A program made the translations under genes and the position numbers. This document shows, in pieces, positions 1 through 6,712 of a stretch of 7,528 nucleotides of DNA (position 1 is the first letter of the stretch; the number at the start of each line of letters is the position of its first letter). The stretch spans positions 1 through 7,528 of the forward strand of contig JAFQKO010000192.1 of NCBI GenBank assembly GCA_017396865.1. The letters run 5' to 3'. Source of the DNA: Clostridia bacterium. GTDB taxonomy: Bacteria; Bacillota_A; Clostridia; Oscillospirales; QAKW01. A model generated the notes under the pieces. The model saw only the letters and a program-made list of their open reading frames with translations, did not search any database and was not told the DNA's origin.

Positions 1-1
1 A

Positions 2-523
2 AAATCGGATATTGAGCCTTTGTGCGGATTGCTGGCGGATGCGTTTGTGCGTGATCCGCTGTATTGCTGTTATCTCCCGGAGGAGGCAACCCGCCGCAAC
101 GGCATCTTTCAGTTGTTTCGTAAATATTTTGTCGAATGCTGGGATTCCATCACCCTGCTGACCACCCCCGACCGCAGTGCGGTGCTTTGCATCTGCCCCT
201 CCGATGCCGAGGAGCGGCCGCAGATCACCCTGCCCGCCGACCTGCAGCGGGTGTATGAGCAGATCAATCAGTCGGTCGCGCCGCGGTTTTATGAGGACTA
301 TTTGGTTTTGGATCTGCTGGCCGTTCGCCCCGATCAGCGTGGGCGCGGGCTGGCACGCGCCATGGTGGAGGAATTCCGCCGTGCCGTGATGGAAAGCGGG
401 CGGCGTGGGATCGTGGAGATCTATGAACCCGAAAATCTGGGATTTTATCAAAAGCTGGGCTTTCGTGTGGCCCATATTCAGCCGGTCGGTGAAGCGCTCA
501 CCGCCTATCTTTTGGAGGTTTAA
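2..523 (+). CDS. GNAT-family N-acetyltransferase, 5' end missing
   Basis: The reading frame is open to the left edge, with 173 visible residues. A TTG at 20 could be read as a start, but the frame continues upstream of it (KSDIEP), no ribosome binding site precedes it, and GNAT proteins usually carry such an N-terminal 'xDIEPL' strand, so the true start probably lies outside the window. The acetyl-CoA binding motif A is visible as RPDQRGRGLA (about visible residues 109-118), following the beta-strand LVLDLLAV. The C-terminal motif B, NLGFYQKLGF, is at about 145-154. The family transfers an acetyl group from acetyl-CoA to an amine. The substrate cannot be told from the sequence. The stop codon TAA directly abuts the ATG of the ABC-F gene, and the last codons carry that gene's GGAGG, so the two are almost certainly co-transcribed and translationally coupled. 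Confidence 0.88.
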   Translation, partial: KSDIEPLCGLLADAFVRDPLYCCYLPEEATRRNGIFQLFRKYFVECWDSITLLTTPDRSAVLCICPSDAEERPQITLPADLQRVYEQINQSVAPRFYEDYLVLDLLAVRPDQRGRGLARAMVEEFRRAVMESGRRGIVEIYEPENLGFYQKLGFRVAHIQPVGEALTAYLLEV

Positions 524-2359
524 ATGACGGTTGCATCCTTGAAAAACTTAATCGTGGAATTCGGCGACCGTCGGGTGATCGACGAGGTCAGCGTCCTTTG
601 CGAGGAGGGCGCGGTCATCGGTCTGATCGGCGGCAACGGGGCGGGAAAATCCACCTTGTTGAACGTGCTGATGGGCAAGCTGGAGCCAACAAGCGGGGAT
701 CGCTTTCTCCACCCGAAAGCAAGAATCGGCTACTTAAAGCAAAACAGCGGCCTTTCGGGCGGCAGAGATATCATGGCAGAGCTGCGCAGCGTGGTGCAGG
801 AGGGCTTGGATGCCATTGAGCGCCTGCACCGCACCGAGGATCCCGCCGAATATGCCCGCCTGCAGGCGATCGTGGATGCCACCGACGCCTATCAGATCGA
901 CGTTCGGATCAAAACCGTTTTGAACGGTATGGGCTTTGGAAATTATGATCTCACCCTCGACGTGGCCGAGCTTTCGGGCGGCGAGCAAACCCGCCTTGCC
1001 CTTTGTAAGCTGTTGATCGAGCAGCCCAATCTGTTGCTGTTGGACGAGCCTACCAACCACTTGGATTTCCGCACCCTCTGTTGGCTGGAAAACTACATAA
1101 AGGACTATAAGGGCACCGTCATCGTGGTCTCCCATGACCGCTTCTTTCTGGATCGTTGCGTGACCGAGATCTGGGATATGGAGGAGGGGCGCATCCGTTG
1201 CTATCCCGGCAACTATACTGCCTATAAAGAGCAAAAAGAACTCTACCTCAAAGAGCAGGAGCGCCTCTATGAGCAGCAGGAAAAGGAGGTTGCCAAGCTT
1301 ACCGACTATATCGACCGTAACCTGGTGCGAGCCTCCACCTCTGCCATGGCAAAATCCCGCCGCAAGCAGCTTGAAAAGATGGAGTTAATAGAGAAACCCC
1401 ACGTTTCCGAGCGACGCTTGCACCTGAAATTTCCCGTGGATCAGGCAAGCGGGAACGACGTGCTCCAATGCCGCAACCTCACCGTATCGGTGGGGGAGGA
1501 TCACCGCCTTTTTACCGACCTGACCTTTCGGATGCAAAAGGGCGAAAAGATCGCCATTGTGGGTGATAACGGAACGGGGAAAACCACCCTGCTTTCGGTG
1601 CTGATGGGGGAGCTTGCGCCGATCAGCGGCAATATCCGCTGGGGTGCCAACATGGAAACGGGGATCTTCCGTCAGGCGGTGCAGTTTATCAACGATGATA
1701 ATACCGTTTTGCAGGAACTGGGCGATCTCTACCCGCAGATGACCTATGGGGAACTGCGCTCCCTTTTGGCGCAGGTCTCCTTCATCGGCGAAGAGGTGGA
1801 ACTGAAGGTGGGCACCCTTTCGGGCGGCGAGCGGGCGCGCTTTCAGTTGGCGGCTCTTACGCAAAGACGGTGTAATACCCTGCTGTTCGATGAGCCGACC
1901 AACCATTTGGATCTGCCCGCCCGCGAGGAGGTGGAGCGCAGCCTTGCCGATTTCAGCGGCAACCTGATCGTGGTCTCCCACGACCGCTATTTCCTTTCCC
2001 ACGTTCCAACCCGTATTTTGAAGCTGACCCCAAGCGGCTTGGTGGAACTGAAAAATCTGGAGGATTATTGGAATGAATTGCCGCCCGAGCCTCAAAAAGC
2101 CGAGCGGGAAAAGAAAGCCCCACCCTCCAATTATAAGAGTAAGGAGCAGCGAGCGCAGGAGGCGGCACGCCGCCAAGAGCTCTCTAAAATCGAGCGGGAG
2201 CTTGCCGAGATCGAGGAGCAGCTTGCCGAGCAAGAGGTTGTTTTGGCGGAGGCGGGCAGCGATTATGAGGCGTTGCAGGCCTGCTGTACCTTAATGGAAC
2301 AACTCCGCACCCGTCAGGATGAGCTGACCGAGCGATGGCTTTTAATGCAAGAGGAATAA
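524..2359 (+). CDS. ABC-F family ATPase (ribosome-associated, YdiF/Uup-like)
   Basis: This is a soluble protein of 611 residues with two ABC ATPase domains and no membrane segment, the hallmark of ABC-F proteins, which bind the ribosomal E site and act on stalled or idle ribosomes. Domain 1 has Walker A GGNGAGKST (36-44), signature LSGGEQ (150-155), Walker B with catalytic E175 (LLLDEPTNHLD) and H-loop H204. Domain 2 has Walker A GDNGTGKTT (347-355), signature LSGGER (432-437), Walker B with E457 and H-loop H486. The charged linker at about 232-310, including the conserved SAMAKSRRKQLEKM stretch, corresponds to the P-site-tRNA-interacting motif. Residues about 525-611 form a basic, then Glu-rich, coiled-coil C-terminal extension like that of YdiF and Uup. 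Both catalytic Glu residues are intact, so it should be active. The ATG at 524 is preceded by GGAGG at 514-518. A housekeeping translation factor is more likely than an antibiotic-resistance member, but sequence alone does not settle it. Confidence 0.93.
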   Translation: MTVASLKNLIVEFGDRRVIDEVSVLCEEGAVIGLIGGNGAGKSTLLNVLMGKLEPTSGDRFLHPKARIGYLKQNSGLSGGRDIMAELRSVVQEGLDAIERLHRTEDPAEYARLQAIVDATDAYQIDVRIKTVLNGMGFGNYDLTLDVAELSGGEQTRLALCKLLIEQPNLLLLDEPTNHLDFRTLCWLENYIKDYKGTVIVVSHDRFFLDRCVTEIWDMEEGRIRCYPGNYTAYKEQKELYLKEQERLYEQQEKEVAKLTDYIDRNLVRASTSAMAKSRRKQLEKMELIEKPHVSERRLHLKFPVDQASGNDVLQCRNLTVSVGEDHRLFTDLTFRMQKGEKIAIVGDNGTGKTTLLSVLMGELAPISGNIRWGANMETGIFRQAVQFINDDNTVLQELGDLYPQMTYGELRSLLAQVSFIGEEVELKVGTLSGGERARFQLAALTQRRCNTLLFDEPTNHLDLPAREEVERSLADFSGNLIVVSHDRYFLSHVPTRILKLTPSGLVELKNLEDYWNELPPEPQKAEREKKAPPSNYKSKEQRAQEAARRQELSKIERELAEIEEQLAEQEVVLAEAGSDYEALQACCTLMEQLRTRQDELTERWLLMQEE

Positions 2360-2360
2360 G

Positions 2361-2397
2361 AAAAGCTGTGTAGAAAACTACACAGCTTTTGGTTTTT
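2361..2397. terminator. Bidirectional rho-independent terminator between convergent operons
   Basis: A perfect 13-bp inverted repeat (AAAAGCTGTGTAG, 2361-2373; CTACACAGCTTTT, 2378-2390) encloses an AAAA loop. On the plus strand the stem ends in TTTT and is followed by GG and a T5 run (2393-2397), ending the GNAT/ABC-F transcript just after its stop codon. On the minus strand the stem also ends in TTTT, followed by CTTATT, so it can end the epimerase transcript, whose stop codon (2396-2398) overlaps the T-run. Confidence 0.9.
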
Positions 2398-3190
2398 ATC
2401 TCAAAACGTATTTTTGGATAAACTGTCTTGTAAATTCAACGCCTGCTGCCCCAAGCTCATTTCTCCATATTTTGGAATGGGGCTCGATGCTTAAATCACC
2501 GTTATAGCCTCTTGCGTAAAGAATGGAGAAGATGCTGCCCCATTGAAGATCGTCCATACCCGCAGGGGGGTCTGAAACGGCTTTGCTTCCCGCATGGGTG
2601 GTGCCTTTGATGTGGAAGTGGGCGATTTTTTCGCCGTAATCGGACATTTCGGCAAGATAGTCCGCGTTTCTGTTATAGGCATGAGAAGCGTCGTATTTCA
2701 GCCAAAGATCGGGGTTTTCGCCGAGAATGACCTTCCATTCCTCGGGGGAAACGATAAAGTTATTCCAATGACAGTTTTGAATTGCCACTTTGATACCGCT
2801 TTCGCTTGCCTTGGCTCTTTCGGTAAGCTGAGAGAAGAAATCAAGAGCCAGGGTATAGTTCTTGTAGAGGGAAACCTCCTCTGCATAGTTGCATCCGCAA
2901 ACAAAGGTTTTGGCGCCCAGCTCAATGGCCGCGTCGAGCAGAGCAAGGTATCCTTGCTTTTTTTCTTCATCAAGCTTACCGCCGACGTTTATATCGTGGT
3001 TCCAACGGCCGACGCAGGAAACGTCGATCCCCGTGCGGGCAATCTCAGCCTTGATGTTTTCCTTGTTTGCAATCAGCTTTTGTTCATCTTCCCGGTTGTT
3101 GCAACAGATTTCTATGAATTCGAGATTGGTATTTTTGACAAGATCAAATCCTGCCGCAGTATAGTCGCTTTGAATTCTTCCGATTCTCAT
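2396..3190 (-). CDS. Sugar phosphate isomerase/epimerase (xylose isomerase-like TIM barrel)
   Basis: A 264-residue protein, the usual length for the AP-endonuclease-2/xylose isomerase-like TIM-barrel family, which interconverts sugars or sugar derivatives using a bound divalent metal. The late-barrel metal-site motifs are present: YDASH (D167, H170), HFHIKG (H191/H193) and LSIEPH (E236). The position that in D-tagatose-3-epimerase-type enzymes carries the first metal-binding and catalytic Glu ('AIEN') reads VAIQNCHW here, so residue 138 is Gln. The substrate cannot be assigned. There is no signal peptide or membrane segment. The start ATG at 3188-3190 has GGAGGT at 3201-3206, ten bases upstream. 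The gene begins 29 bp after rqcP ends with no visible promoter between them, so it is probably the last gene of that transcript. Nothing links its chemistry to RqcP or HU. Confidence 0.85.
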   Translation of the reverse strand: MRIGRIQSDYTAAGFDLVKNTNLEFIEICCNNREDEQKLIANKENIKAEIARTGIDVSCVGRWNHDINVGGKLDEEKKQGYLALLDAAIELGAKTFVCGCNYAEEVSLYKNYTLALDFFSQLTERAKASESGIKVAIQNCHWNNFIVSPEEWKVILGENPDLWLKYDASHAYNRNADYLAEMSDYGEKIAHFHIKGTTHAGSKAVSDPPAGMDDLQWGSIFSILYARGYNGDLSIEPHSKIWRNELGAAGVEFTRQFIQKYVLR

Positions 3191-3219
3191 TTTGATCCTT
3201 ACCTCCTAATTAAGCGTTT

Positions 3220-3462
3220 TTAGTCGATGGACTCAAACATCGTGTCTGCCTCATCGGCCTTGATGAACTCCACGATCTTAAGCACCTTCACCTTGGTCTG
3301 CTTGCCGCCGAAGCCGATCTCAATGATATCGCCTTCTTTAACGTCGGTGGAGGCCTTTGCCACCTTACCGTTGATGGTGATCCGCCCGCTGTTGCAGGCC
3401 TCGGTGGCAACGGTGCGTCGTTTAATGAGGCGGCTTACTTTTAAATATTTGTCAATACGCAT
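3220..3462 (-). CDS. rqcP: S4-domain RNA-binding protein RqcP (YabO/Hsp15 type)
   Basis: An 80-residue protein that is essentially one S4 RNA-binding domain. It starts MRIDKYLKVSRLIKRRTVA and continues with GRITINGKVAKAS and VKEGDIIEI, the standard S4 fold order. RqcP (YabO in Bacillus) joins RqcH on obstructed 50S subunits and supports alanine tailing of stalled nascent chains in ribosome-associated quality control. The N-terminal Arg2 and Arg16, basic residues expected to contact RNA, are present. The length and the acidic tail (EADTMFESID) fit the family. The neighbourhood flippase-mazG-HU-rqcP matches the Bacillus yabM-yabN-yabO order with HU inserted, which supports this call over the heat-shock protein Hsp15. 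The start ATG (3460-3462) has AGGAG at 3470-3474. That site directly abuts the U-tract of the HU terminator, so expression probably depends on readthrough. Confidence 0.9.
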   Translation of the reverse strand: MRIDKYLKVSRLIKRRTVATEACNSGRITINGKVAKASTDVKEGDIIEIGFGGKQTKVKVLKIVEFIKADEADTMFESID

Positions 3463-3474
3463 GAAAATTCTCCT

Positions 3475-3503
3475 AAAAAAGAGCGCCTCCCGCAGGAGGC
3501 GCT
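3475..3503 (-). terminator. Rho-independent terminator/attenuator between HU and rqcP
   Basis: Read on the minus strand, a perfect 9-bp GC-rich stem (AGCGCCTCC/GGAGGCGCT, 3503-3495 and 3490-3482) with a TGCG loop is followed by C and six T (3480-3475). It lies 11 bp after the HU stop codon. The bases immediately after the T-run are the AGGAG of rqcP, so transcripts ending here carry HU only. It probably separates abundant HU mRNA from low-level rqcP readthrough. Confidence 0.88.
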
Positions 3504-3514
3504 GATTTTAATGA

Positions 3515-3787
3515 TTAGCCAATGTAATCCTTGAAAGCCTTGCCGGCCTTGAAAGCAGGAGCCTTGGAAGCGGGGATCGCGATGGTCTCGCCGGTTCTGG
3601 GGTTCTTGCCGGTGCGGGCAGCCTTCTCGCGAACTTCGAAGGAACCGAAGCCAACGAGCTGAACCTTATCGCCCTTCTTCAGAGCGTCCTTGATTTCGTC
3701 CAAAACGGCAGCAACAACGATGCCTGCCTCTTTCTGAGAAATGTCAGCCTTTGCTGCAACGGCAGCGATGAGTTCTGCTTTGTTCAT
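3515..3787 (-). CDS. hup: HU family DNA-binding protein
   Basis: A 90-residue histone-like protein, exactly the usual length. It binds and bends DNA as a dimer and compacts the nucleoid. The start MNKAELIAAVAAKAD is the family's standard N-terminus. The signature GFGSFEVREKAARTGKNPRTG spans 46-66 and includes P63, the intercalating proline at the tip of the DNA-binding arm. A longer in-frame reading reaching 3844 was rejected because its extra 19 residues are not HU-like and overlap the -10 box. The ATG at 3785-3787 has GGAGG nine bases upstream. The gene has its own promoter (3843-3871) and its own terminator, so it can be expressed as a single-gene transcript independent of mazG. There is no C-terminal extension. 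Confidence 0.96.
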   Translation of the reverse strand: MNKAELIAAVAAKADISQKEAGIVVAAVLDEIKDALKKGDKVQLVGFGSFEVREKAARTGKNPRTGETIAIPASKAPAFKAGKAFKDYIG

Positions 3788-3796
3788 TTTAAAAAT

Positions 3797-3801
3797 CCTC
3801 C
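3797..3801 (-). promoter_or_regulatory. HU ribosome binding site that fixes the start
   Basis: GGAGG on the minus strand, nine bases before the ATG at 3787. It rules out the longer in-frame start at 3844, which has no such site and lies over the -10 box. Confidence 0.85.
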
Positions 3802-3842
3802 AAATATTTTTTTTCGCATCACGCGGTTTTATTGATAATAAC

Positions 3843-3871
3843 ATTATGCCTTATTTTTATGCATTTTGCAA
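3843..3871 (-). promoter_or_regulatory. Sigma-A type promoter of the HU gene
   Basis: Minus-strand TTGCAA (3871-3866), a 17-base spacer and CATAAT (3848-3843). Five of six bases match in the -10 and four of six in the -35. Transcription would start near 3836, giving an AT-rich leader of about 50 bases before the HU ATG. It sits in the 110-bp gap after mazG, giving HU output independent of the upstream operon. Confidence 0.78.
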
Positions 3872-3897
3872 GTGTTTTTTGAAAAAAGACCATAAAT

Positions 3898-4566
3898 TTA
3901 ATGAATTAGTTGCATTTTATGGGTGTTTTCGTGCTCTAAAGCGGCTTCCGGATCGATTTTTTCGTGCTTTGCCGATTGCGCCAGCGTAAAGAGAAGGGCG
4001 CCCAGCGTTTCGCTGTTCTTGTTTTGCAGATAGTCCCGAAGCAGTGTTTCTAACCGTTCATCGGTCTCGGCGGCGGCTTCGTTGCGATCAATTCGCCCTG
4101 CAATCTTTTCGGCACGGGTCAGAGCAGGGAAGGTCTTGGCAATGCCTTCAACCTCCTCACGCAGCGATTTTTGCCCCTTTTCCTGCCGCTTGAGCGCCAG
4201 CCATTCATCCTCGCCGGGGGCGAAGCTGCAGTTTGGGTCGAAGAGGTGGGGATGCCGAAAGATCAGCTTTTTGCAAAGCCGATCGTAAACGTCCTGCAGG
4301 GTGAATTCTCCTTCCTGCCTGCCGATCGAGGCGTGGAAAATGATCTGCATCAGCAGATCGCCCAGCTCCTCGGTCATCATGGCGGGATCGGCGCGGTCGA
4401 TGGCTTCTGCCACCTCGTATGCCTCCTCGATCACACCGCGGCGGATGGAGGCATGGGTTTGGGCATGATCCCAAGGGCAGCCCTCGGGGCTGCGCAGTAG
4501 CTCGATCAGCGCTAAAACGTCCTCGTAGGAATAATGCTCTTGGTTTTTAAAGGCTTCTTTATTCAT
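3898..4566 (-). CDS. mazG: MazG family nucleoside triphosphate pyrophosphohydrolase
   Basis: A 222-residue protein from the chosen start (MNKEAFKNQEHYSYED). It hydrolyses (d)NTPs, including damaged ones, to the monophosphate and pyrophosphate. The N-terminal MazG domain is complete: GCPWDHAQTHASI (29-41), the metal-binding EExxE as EEAYE (47-51), EELGDLL (66-72, with D70), and RHPHLFDP (104-111). The C-terminal domain is degenerate: the second EExxE is not recognisable and the EELGDLL counterpart reads ETLGALL (186-192), lacking the Asp. The N-terminal tetrapyrrole-methylase-like domain of Bacillus YabN is absent. The start overlaps the flippase gene's end by 8 bp, suggesting translational coupling, since only a weak GATGGG-like site precedes it. 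A GTG at 4608 in the same frame is possible but has poor ribosome-binding context. Confidence 0.92.
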   Translation of the reverse strand: MNKEAFKNQEHYSYEDVLALIELLRSPEGCPWDHAQTHASIRRGVIEEAYEVAEAIDRADPAMMTEELGDLLMQIIFHASIGRQEGEFTLQDVYDRLCKKLIFRHPHLFDPNCSFAPGEDEWLALKRQEKGQKSLREEVEGIAKTFPALTRAEKIAGRIDRNEAAAETDERLETLLRDYLQNKNSETLGALLFTLAQSAKHEKIDPEAALEHENTHKMQLIH

Positions 4567-6166
4567 GGAGCCAACCCATCTTTGCCAAGAAGGAGCCGAT
4601 CTTATCACCCTTGGGGATCAAGGTCATGTCTTCTTTGCTCAGCACGCGGAAAAGCAACAAGGTGATAACGTAGATAATGCCCGCTACACCGATTGCAGCA
4701 ACCAGAGAAAGCCGTATGCTGAAGTTTACGTGATTCAAAATGCGCCATACGCCGTATGCACCGCCGCAGCAGAGTAAGCTGCAGAGGAACGGCTTGATAA
4801 CGTTTGCCATGAGAGGGAGGCGGAAGTTGGAATACTTATAGATAAAGATCAGATTTAAAACCATGATGGTTGCATAGCAAGCAAAGGTACCCAACGGCGC
4901 ACCCATAATGCCGATGTTGCGTACGGCAAGGATGTTAACGGTCAGCTTCATCACGGCACCGATCCCCATGGTCATCAGCGAGATTTTAACCTTTCCCGCG
5001 GCCTGCAGGAAGATGCCGGTCAGGGAAACCATCGCCACAAAGAAAACGGAAATGGCCAGCAGGCTTAAGGTGGGAACGCCCACCTCCCAATAGGAGCTGC
5101 TGAACAGAGATTTGACGATCGGCTCGCTCAAAAGGCACATTCCCAGCGCACAGGGCATGGCAATGATGGCGATCACCTTAGAGGAGGAACGCATATTTTT
5201 ATGCGCAAAGTCGATGTTTTTCTCCGCAAAGGCGGTGGTCAGGAAGGGTAAAACAGCGATGCCGATGGTAACGGTGATGGTGGGCGGGAGATTGAAGATG
5301 GAGGAGGTGGCGCCCGCGTAGGCACCGTAAACGTCCTTCACCTTGTCGGCATCCAGTCCGTATTCACTCAGATTCCATTTCACAAGGAACATATCCAGCG
5401 TAGAGGTAACGCTCATCACCGCATTGCTCAGAGAGATGGGGATGGCGAGAGTCAGTACCGTTTTAGCAATGGAGGAATTGCTGCGGGAGGGCAGCGTTCC
5501 TTCGGTGCTTCGTCCCAGCTCCTTCTCCCGCAGATAGCGGATCACCATGTAAACAGAGGCGGCAAAGGAGCCGAAGGTTACGCCCAGAATGCCGGCGCAG
5601 GCCAAAACCATCGGATCGGTTTTGTAGGAGGTGAAGTAGTAAAGTCCTGCCACCAAAGCCAGGCCGCAGAGCTTGAAGCCCGCCTCTAAAACCTGATAGA
5701 TCGCGGTGGGCTGCATGCATTTGTAGCCTTGGAAATAGCCCTTGATGGTAGAGGTGGTTGCCACTAAAAAGATGGCGGGTGCGATCAGGATCAGGCAGTA
5801 GTTGGTGGTTTCGCTGGAAAGCATCTTGGAAAGCATCGGTGCAAAGCCGATCAGCAGCAGGGTGAAGGCGGCACCGATCAGCGCAAAGATCTTGGTGGAA
5901 ATGCCGAGGATCTTTTTCGGCTCCTCCAAACGCTTGGCCACCAAAGATTCGCTGACCATCTTGGCGATGGCGATGGGAACGCCCGCCGTAGATAAAACAA
6001 ACAGCAGCGAATAGATCTGGTAGGCATCGTTGTAGTAGTTCATGCCGACGGTATCGATCATGTTGGAGAGGGGGATCTTATAGATGGCTCCGATGATCTT
6101 AACCAAAATGTTGGCAACGCTCAGAATCAGCGCGCCGCTCATAAAGTTTTTCTGAATTTTAGACAT
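4559..6166 (-). CDS. Oligosaccharide/lipid flippase, SpoVB/YabM/YtgP type (MOP exporter superfamily)
   Basis: A 535-residue integral membrane protein with about 14 hydrophobic segments, beginning MSKIQKNFMSGALILSVANI. Conserved features of the SpoVB/YtgP (MurJ-like) branch are visible: the first helix ending GAIYKIPL (26-33), DAYQIYSLLFVLSTAGVPIAIAKM (47-70), and GYFQGYKCMQPTA (143-155). The tail KEDMTLIPKG (511-520) is also typical. These proteins move undecaprenyl-linked precursors such as lipid II or sporulation-related glycans across the membrane. Position next to mazG, HU and rqcP matches Bacillus yabM better than spoVB or ytgP, but paralogues cannot be separated without a tree. The start ATG (6164-6166) has AAGGAG at 6175-6180, which overlaps the stop codon of the zinc-ribbon gene, so the two are coupled. 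Its end overlaps mazG by 8 bp. Confidence 0.9.
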   Translation of the reverse strand: MSKIQKNFMSGALILSVANILVKIIGAIYKIPLSNMIDTVGMNYYNDAYQIYSLLFVLSTAGVPIAIAKMVSESLVAKRLEEPKKILGISTKIFALIGAAFTLLLIGFAPMLSKMLSSETTNYCLILIAPAIFLVATTSTIKGYFQGYKCMQPTAIYQVLEAGFKLCGLALVAGLYYFTSYKTDPMVLACAGILGVTFGSFAASVYMVIRYLREKELGRSTEGTLPSRSNSSIAKTVLTLAIPISLSNAVMSVTSTLDMFLVKWNLSEYGLDADKVKDVYGAYAGATSSIFNLPPTITVTIGIAVLPFLTTAFAEKNIDFAHKNMRSSSKVIAIIAMPCALGMCLLSEPIVKSLFSSSYWEVGVPTLSLLAISVFFVAMVSLTGIFLQAAGKVKISLMTMGIGAVMKLTVNILAVRNIGIMGAPLGTFACYATIMVLNLIFIYKYSNFRLPLMANVIKPFLCSLLCCGGAYGVWRILNHVNFSIRLSLVAAIGVAGIIYVITLLLFRVLSKEDMTLIPKGDKIGSFLAKMGWLHE

Positions 6167-6178
6167 CTTGCTTGCTCC

Positions 6179-6538
6179 TTATTCCATCTTGGCGCCGCAA
6201 TGGGGGCAGAAGGCGTGATCGCGATCAACAGCCTTGCCGCAGGCAGGGCAGAGGTCCTTGTTGAGCAGTGCCTGCCGCTCGGCCTCCTTTTGCTGCAGAG
6301 CATTGTGCAAGGCCTCCAGCTCCGCAAGATGCCCGTTGACGGCGCGGGTGCAATCCTTGTTCAATTGCTTGGCACGGTAGGTCAGCTCGCCGATCGCTTT
6401 GTAGTGCTTCTCGATCTGATTACGCAGCTCCGCCACGTTCCAGCTGGCAACCGAATAATCCTTGGCCAGCACCGCCTTTTCGGCAATGTAGGAGCCTGCT
6501 TTTTGTGCAGTGCCGGAGATTTTGTCAAAAATATCCAT
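6179..6538 (-). CDS. Helical protein with C-terminal zinc ribbon, function unknown
   Basis: A 119-residue soluble protein. Residues about 1-95 are predicted by eye to be almost entirely helical and charged, with heptad-like Leu/Ala spacing (for example ELRNQIEKHYKAIGELTYRA and LAELEALHNALQQKEAERQA), suggesting a coiled coil. The end is a classical zinc ribbon: C97-PA-C100 and C111-PH-C114 followed by GAK. Proteins of this build (MDxFDKI-start helical region plus zinc ribbon) are common in Clostridia but have no assigned reaction. I do not recognise a named family. There is no signal peptide or membrane helix. It is the first gene behind a near-consensus promoter, with AAGGAGG at 6547-6553 and the ATG at 6536-6538. 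Its stop codon is embedded in the flippase ribosome binding site, so it is made together with the flippase. A role as adaptor or regulator of the membrane protein is inference only. Confidence 0.82.
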   Translation of the reverse strand: MDIFDKISGTAQKAGSYIAEKAVLAKDYSVASWNVAELRNQIEKHYKAIGELTYRAKQLNKDCTRAVNGHLAELEALHNALQQKEAERQALLNKDLCPACGKAVDRDHAFCPHCGAKME

Positions 6539-6575
6539 CAGAGTTTCCTCCTTAAGTGCATAATATCTTATTATA

Positions 6576-6604
6576 ATTATAGCCTTAAATGGTGTTTAAG
6601 TCAA
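6576..6604 (-). promoter_or_regulatory. Strong sigma-A promoter of the zinc-ribbon/flippase/mazG operon
   Basis: Minus-strand TTGACT (6604-6599), a 17-base spacer and a perfect TATAAT (6581-6576): 11 of 12 consensus bases at ideal spacing. Transcription should start near 6569, leaving about 30 untranslated bases before the zinc-ribbon ATG. No operator-like palindrome overlaps it. Confidence 0.9.
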
Positions 6605-6712
6605 TAAAAAGTATTTCGAGTCCATTCGCGATGTTTTTTGGAAAAAGCCGGGGCACTTTCCGTCAGCGTGTCAAAAAACGATTCATTATTTTGACACGCA
6701 GGGAGACTGATT

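Noticed and set aside
734..1234. Minus-strand open frame of 166 codons
   Set aside because: Antisense to the first ATPase domain of the ABC-F gene, with no motif or start signal.
1385..2233. Long minus-strand open frame of 282 codons
   Set aside because: It is antisense to the ABC-F gene, has no ribosome binding site or recognisable domain, and its His/Gln/Leu-rich composition is that of a shadow frame.
2594..3223. Plus-strand open frame of 209 codons
   Set aside because: It lies opposite the epimerase, which has clear family motifs and a ribosome binding site. This frame has neither.
3515..3844. HU with a 19-residue N-terminal extension
   Set aside because: The extension overlaps the promoter -10 box and lacks a ribosome binding site, whereas MNKAELI has GGAGG at ideal spacing and the family's normal start.
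3873..3892. T6/A6 inverted repeat after mazG as a terminator
   Set aside because: The arms are only A-T pairs with essentially no loop, so a stable RNA hairpin is unlikely.
4567..4608. Longer mazG start at the GTG at 4608
   Set aside because: The AAGG before it has no spacing to the GTG, and the added residues (IRSAPSWQRWVGS) lie inside the flippase gene and are not family-like.
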